Source: Veillonellaceae bacterium
GTDB taxonomy: Bacteria; Bacillota; Negativicutes; Veillonellales; Veillonellaceae
Assembly: GCA_900765165.1 (NCBI GenBank)
Contig: CAAFQR010000026.1
Location: 1 to 10,314, forward strand
Direction: 5' to 3'
Length of the DNA stretch: 10,314 bases
The position numbers were made by a program, and so were the translations under genes. The notes below the pieces were generated by a model that saw only the letters and a list, made by a program, of their open reading frames with translations, had not been told where the DNA came from and did not search any database. This document shows, piece by piece, positions 9,101 through 10,314 of this stretch. Numbering within the stretch: position 1 is the stretch's first letter; each line of letters begins with the position of its first letter.

Positions 9101-10287
9101 AGGATATTTCCGATGTTAAGCAGGGCATCAGCATTCAGACCAATACCGGTGAGACTAAGAAGGTTGAGTTCGGTGGCACTATCCAGGTTGTGGACGGCGT
9201 GAACACGAAGGTGTCTGCAGTGACAGTTGATGCGGACAAGAAGCTGTACACGTACCACGTGGATGTGAACGGCTTGCCGATGGCCTATGTCGATAAAGAT
9301 GGCAACCAGCTTGTGAAATTAGGCGATAAGTACTATAAAGCAGGCGATGTTGTAAACGGTGCGCCTATTGACGGTGCGCAGGAAGCGACGGTTAATGGTG
9401 TTCACATGGTGAATCCGGACGGCTCTACGAATGCGCCGACTACGATGGGCAATGTGAAGAGCGCTATTGGCGGCGAAGTTGGTGACGGCGTTGTAAGCGA
9501 TAAAACGGGCAACAACACGTTCCTCAATACGCTCCGCAAAACCGATGCGACGAAAGTGGCTGACGACAAAGTCGTTACGGCTGGTGATTTGCGTAACTTG
9601 GCGAACTCGCCGTTCTTTGCAGCCGGTGATGTGAAAGCAGCTGACGCTAACAGCAACAGCTTCAAGCGTACGTTAGGCGACACGATTAATATCGTTGGTG
9701 GCGTAACAGATACGACGAAGCTGGCGGATAACAATATCGGCGTTGTGTCTAATGGCACCGACACGTTGACTGTGAAATTAGCCAAAGACCTGACGGGTCT
9801 TAACTCGGTAACGGTGGGCACGCCGAATCTTGATGGTTCTACGGCTGTGACGACTATTTCCAGTACCGGTGTGGCTGTGACGAATGGCTTCAGTAAACCG
9901 GTACAGTTGACGCCGCAGGGCCTCGACAATGGCGGTAACCGCATTACTAATGTGGCACCGGGCGTAGCACCGTCTGATGCAGTTAATGTTTCGCAGATGC
10001 AGGATATGAACCGCAAGACGGAACGCGATTCCATTATCGGCGATAGCTTGAATGCAGCGTTAAGCGCGTTGAAGCCGTTGCAGTACGATCCGTTGGAACC
10101 GACGCAGATTATGGCTGGTGTTGGTTACTATCGCGGTCAGGGCGCATTCGCTATTGGCGTGGCACATTACCAGAATGAGTCCTTCATGTACAATGTTGGT
10201 TTGTCTTTTGGTAATTCCGACAATGTAAGGGTGTGTCAAGAGTTTTGTGTAAATCGATTCAATAAGCAACATCGTATTGCTGCATAA
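3154..10287 (+). CDS. Giant YadA-type trimeric autotransporter adhesin with altered C-terminus
   Basis: A 2377-residue surface fibre protein (type Vc secretion) expected to trimerise, insert its C-terminus in the outer membrane and export head and stalk for adhesion or biofilm. Signal peptide: basic residues 3-12, hydrophobic core 14-30, cleavage probably after VMA (32-34). Head region 1, about 45-340, is built of AIG-type left-handed beta-roll repeats. Neck 1 (RQITHVGDG...DAVN) is at 356-377. Head 2 spans about 400-950 with several inserts; neck 2 (DAINGSQLY) is at 1018-1043. Head 3 spans about 1090-1240; neck 3 is at 1265-1286. A stalk of repeated modules runs from 1287 to about 2260. The last neck is at 2263-2283, followed by a short helix and the YadA anchor from about 2300. 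The anchor is abnormal: after V2358 the final 19 residues (RVCQEFCVNRFNKQHRIAA) resemble translated insertion-sequence DNA and lack the last beta strand. Cys130 in head 1 is also odd, as such fibres rarely contain cysteine. The gene stands alone between a terminator and the presumed insertion. Whether the product still assembles is unknown. Confidence 0.9.
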   Translation: MGREKTNKYRHKSGYLALAAVLALTGVSISPVMAAQTTFQGVNASSGTQSNANGAGATGTDAATLGTNAKASGDNSIAIGKDANASGLNSVAIQNAIASGANTIAIGNGAKGTNDDSVVMGSGATSNVICSVVIGPGATASGDGNGGAVVIGSDASVTSAATVAIGAASVTVQNGIAIGAQKGYKAVVNGDGGFAVGNSATVGSGAAGAQAIGRQSSVKNNSTGSIALGASSVVDGAHSIAIGGAGDYNSSTSAPDDAASVTAANAVGVGSGTRVTYAGGTALGYKAKSLATNALALGYQAQAPATNGVALGSFSVASRETVTATAPFSNVSLTPSNLLGVVSVGYTDSNGAEVLRQITHVGDGTQATDAVNLRQLQGALNQAMVHYLDINSTNQNTGSNYLNDGATGTDAIALGVSSKATGNYSTAIGQTAIASGVNAIAMGQLITASGDGTIAIGNTLTSTGANNIVMGNKTATTKTISTTNSGVTTSTTYTGTNNIAIGNNVETFSTNVFNVTSAGKNAVALGNSAIVSGDGAVAIGYKATAPVSGSIVIGSGASLKNYTWTNPKNNHTSATQDSIVIGKNAQAMNWRQSNVVIGAYASVTNGDLTNMNRDTGYGIMADETYKSYFGNGGALGSTAVGHDAIATTDAAVALGAAHALAQNSIAIGAWGGSLYGHYTAETRSDGSFAVGNQAIVYENSPGAQAIGRGATVTTNSGGALALGQSALTKGKGTVALGGSSAETPPDGSLPRGDAVIAGANYALAMSSNSQVYSEGGIAIGYGSRVGTGTVSYSTETGYIKVPVDVTQTTEAKNAIAIGRSVSAQASEAIVVGGNSSVVRADGSNADSTVNVVSLGNYNYINTDKTYAIGSEIGALVKRATSTDSTTGNTVYGDVIRDTNGNATITSQFGTVANSVYLGDRSKVRGGAGVVQDNGVGNLYNYTETNEDSAGKTAYRYNSLQNGYELQSIGTTTAGATGTVEKVVFTVTRGNTTSHIEYRNFQGKTAVGAVSVGAAGSERRIQNLAAGEISATSTDAINGSQLYNLMQSSIETGHYFSINSNYDKDYNTETNPGDSVNWFNDQAKGTQAIAVGTAMARGNNAVSIGSLISVKEGTGTTDTEKNTNAGEASAKSVLVGYKAGTVIGSALNTDANGDTVSTSDVAPVSYDDQNKVGASAIAIGDNTYVPEDKAVAIGSQARGQGASALSLGASTLTTVDNGVALGSSSVANRAGYATSTVAPFSNVNLNGKTLGAVSVGYGSGTTEMLRQLTHVGDGVNATDAVNVRQLQGVYDAGLNFKGTDAVNINRPIASTLNVIGADTNITTASASSTTQSGLDTLKIKLASDLTNINTIKSSTTDTATTPATITLTPGTPASTDSGGHTVPAVAPIVNVNGAKITNVATPTTSTSGLLMTTSGLNNAVTLQDLQTVAKAGLNFQGNDEVNINRALSQTLTIKGEGVTRDGTFNSAPGNIDVVANAATDGLVVKLNKNLTNIASVSSGAGSDQTATTITLTPGAGNDKGTVDVAGARITNVGDPTADGDAVNKKYVNDNISTAQAAATSVVTGTGAAVVTSVQDRDGHYTYNVHVDQTTTFVDSNGNKLTKYGSEYYTEAAVAGKTFANGHWYNSSDVTDGKPNAGAVPLSGDDLPQASNVAGTSLVNRMNNDSTTVPVALSNVKSNLDTTNPTTSTSGLLTTTTGLNNAVTLQDLQTVALAGLNFQGNDEVNVNRALSQTLTIKGDGVDATASQSFVSAAGNINVVADGTSGLTIQMNKALNNITSISSGAGDGQTATTITLTPGTAATSGDDTNPATPAVPGTVDVGGSRVTNVATPVAGTDAVNKDYLDSHVSKAQAAATTVVTGDGAAVITKTQDATDGHFTYNVHVDQTTAFVNSNGDKLVKVGDNYYKAGDVVNGVPNSGASTQTPAGVSMVNPDGTTSPTTLSNVKSALNPGQKLADVTDSKTLNSAANLGDVKNAIGNAVDNINKDISDVKQGISIQTNTGETKKVEFGGTIQVVDGVNTKVSAVTVDADKKLYTYHVDVNGLPMAYVDKDGNQLVKLGDKYYKAGDVVNGAPIDGAQEATVNGVHMVNPDGSTNAPTTMGNVKSAIGGEVGDGVVSDKTGNNTFLNTLRKTDATKVADDKVVTAGDLRNLANSPFFAAGDVKAADANSNSFKRTLGDTINIVGGVTDTTKLADNNIGVVSNGTDTLTVKLAKDLTGLNSVTVGTPNLDGSTAVTTISSTGVAVTNGFSKPVQLTPQGLDNGGNRITNVAPGVAPSDAVNVSQMQDMNRKTERDSIIGDSLNAALSALKPLQYDPLEPTQIMAGVGYYRGQGAFAIGVAHYQNESFMYNVGLSFGNSDNVRVCQEFCVNRFNKQHRIAA
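3679..4020 (+). repeat. Adhesin head module, copy 1
   Basis: Residues 176-289. The block starts at IAIGAQKG, passes through DGGFAVGN, GAQAIGR and SIALGAS, and ends at GTALGYKAK. The same series of landmarks recurs at 5146-5508, so heads 1 and 2 derive from one ancestral head. Every roughly 14-residue AIG turn contributes one coil of the trimeric beta-roll. Confidence 0.7.
4219..4284 (+). repeat. Neck motif 1 (long YadA neck)
   Basis: Encodes 22 residues beginning RQITHVGDG and ending AVNLRQLQ, the conserved neck that closes a YadA-like head and passes it to the narrower stalk. An almost identical neck is encoded at 6946-7011. The preceding residues (SVAS...APFSNV...GVVSVGY) also match the segment before neck 3. 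Confidence 0.8.
5146..5508 (+). repeat. Adhesin head module, copy 2
   Basis: Residues 665-785, from IAIGAWGG through DGSFAVGN, GAQAIGR and ALALGQS to GIAIGYGSR. It parallels copy 1 at 3679-4020 but carries longer loops, such as the stretch around GSLYGHYTAE. Protein similarity is clear while codons have diverged, so the duplication is old or kept under selection. Confidence 0.7.
6205..6282 (+). repeat. Neck motif 2
   Basis: Encodes RRIQNLAAGEISATSTDAIN followed by GSQLYN, the standard short YadA neck (residues 1018-1043). It ends head 2. It is followed directly by residues resembling those after neck 1 (HYFSIN versus HYLDIN), which open the next head. Confidence 0.8.
6946..7011 (+). repeat. 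Neck motif 3 (long YadA neck)
   Basis: Encodes 22 residues from RQLTHVGDG to AVNVRQLQ, closely matching neck 1 at protein level and partly at DNA level. It ends the last head and leads into the long stalk. The distance to neck 1 is 2727 nt, an exact multiple of three. Confidence 0.8.
7354..8187 (+). repeat. Stalk repeat module, copy 1 (about 278 residues)
   Basis: Residues 1401-1678, from PTTSTSGLL to ALSNVKSNL. Order inside: TLQDLQTVA helix, GLNFQGNDEVN, ALSQTLTIKG, a variable strand region, SSGAGSDQTATTITLTPG, a neck-like RITNVG...DAVNKKYV at 7732-7791, AAATSVVTG, then HYTYNVHVDQTT with FVDSNGNKL. It has an extra insert with FANGHWYN at about 8005-8025. Copy 2 follows after 12 nt. GLNF also occurs at 7027, a partial earlier unit. 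Confidence 0.8.
8200..8991 (+). repeat. Stalk repeat module, copy 2 (264 residues)
   Basis: Residues 1683-1946, with the same order as copy 1: PTTSTSGLL, TLQDLQTVA, GLNFQGNDEVN, ALSQTLTIKG, TATTITLTPG, RVTNVA...DAVNKDYL, AAATTVVTG, HFTYNVHVDQTT and VNPDGTTSPTTLSNVKSAL. Many third-position changes separate the copies. Copy 2 carries a short Pro/Thr/Ala-rich insert after TLTPG that copy 1 lacks, and lacks the FANGHWYN insert. Confidence 0.8.
9199..9468 (+). repeat. Stalk repeat, third partial copy (YTY/YYKAGDVVNG module)
   Basis: Residues 2016-2105. This repeats only the last third of the larger stalk modules: LYTYHVDV, AYVDKDGNQLVKLGDKYYK, AGDVVNGAP, MVNPDGSTNAPTT and GNVKSAIG. Comparable segments end both full modules (about 7888-8187 and 8773-8991). 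Its occurrence without the GLNF part suggests it is an independent folding unit. I cannot assign it to a named stalk domain with confidence. Confidence 0.7.
9940..10002 (+). repeat. Last neck motif before the membrane anchor
   Basis: Encodes RITNVAPGVAPSDAVNVSQM plus Q (residues 2263-2283), the neck that normally precedes the final coiled coil of a YadA-type adhesin. It is followed by a short polar helix (NRKTERDSI) leading into the anchor. Confidence 0.8.
10051..10227 (+). other. YadA-type membrane anchor, last strand missing
   Basis: Residues 2300-2358. NAALSALKPL is the pore helix end; IMAGVGYYRG, GAFAIGVAHYQ and SFMYNVGLSFG fit beta strands 1-3. The family anchor has four strands per subunit (twelve in the trimer), and the fourth normally starts right after the GNSDNV turn and ends with an aromatic residue at or close to the C-terminus. 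Here the family-like sequence stops at V2358, exactly at that turn, and the frame runs on into unrelated residues. Confidence 0.75.
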
Positions 10288-10314
10288 GCTGAGACATCCT
10301 GTCGTCCATGAGCA
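10228..10314. mobile_element. Probable end of an IS256-family insertion sequence (partial)
   Basis: At 10229-10254 the sequence reads GGGTGTGTCAAG, AGTTTTGTGTAAATC. The arrangement TGTCAAG followed by TTGTGTAAA resembles terminal inverted repeats of IS256-family elements as I recall them. It begins exactly where the adhesin anchor stops matching its family. The rest of the element is outside the window, so the second repeat, the target duplication and the transposase cannot be seen. On the minus strand a frame is open from the window edge to a TGA at 10259-10261 and could be the end of a transposase, but 17 codons are too few to judge. Confidence 0.5.

Noticed and set aside
9402..10034. Long open frame on the minus strand within the adhesin
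   Set aside because: It mirrors the Thr/Ala/Val/Asn-rich codons of the real gene, has no ribosome site and encodes a low-complexity product. The same applies to the minus frames at 7002-7562 and 3270-3686.
10262..10313. Minus-strand frame reaching the window edge, possible transposase end
   Set aside because: Only 17 codons are visible and I recognise no transposase motif, so it is not listed as a gene. A + strand ATG at 10306 is equally unsupported.

Overview
The window most likely comes from a diderm Firmicute of the class Negativicutes (Veillonella-like; genus not settled). It combines an outer-membrane trimeric autotransporter adhesin of the YadA type with low/medium-GC coding, strong AAGGAG-type Shine-Dalgarno sites, and a DcuC-family carboxylate carrier and PepT-like peptidase of the kind found in anaerobic Firmicutes. 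The placement is an inference from gene content and style; no rRNA or other marker gene is present.

Layout, all genes on the + strand. (1) 1-113: leader with a candidate -10 box at the window edge and a small GNRA-tetraloop hairpin. (2) 114-1493: DcuC-family C4-dicarboxylate carrier, GTG start. (3) 1494-1626: short gap with a poor terminator-like hairpin and a strong extended -10 promoter. (4) 1627-2754: PepT-like M20 metallopeptidase with all expected metal and catalytic residues. (5) 2755-3153: 399-nt gap with an excellent intrinsic terminator, then an AT-rich leader crowded with inverted repeats. (6) 3154-10287: one 2377-codon trimeric autotransporter adhesin gene: signal peptide, three YadA-like head regions separated by neck motifs, a long stalk of repeated modules, and a C-terminal membrane anchor. 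(7) About 10228-10314: sequence that looks like the end of an IS256-family insertion sequence.

The main observation is at the end of the adhesin. The YadA-type anchor reads normally through three of its four predicted beta strands. At codon 2359 it then changes into sequence resembling an IS256-type terminal repeat, which supplies a 19-residue foreign tail and the stop codon. The reading frame is otherwise intact, so this looks like a recent insertion that removes the last membrane strand and the C-terminal outer-membrane sorting signal. The element itself lies beyond the window, so its identity is inferred.

The carrier and the peptidase are probably metabolic housekeeping (dicarboxylate exchange; peptide breakdown). 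They are separated from the adhesin by a terminator, so the adhesin is its own transcription unit. Inside it, a duplicated head, repeated necks and a duplicated stalk module of about 280 residues show growth by intragenic duplication and provide substrates for in-frame length variation.
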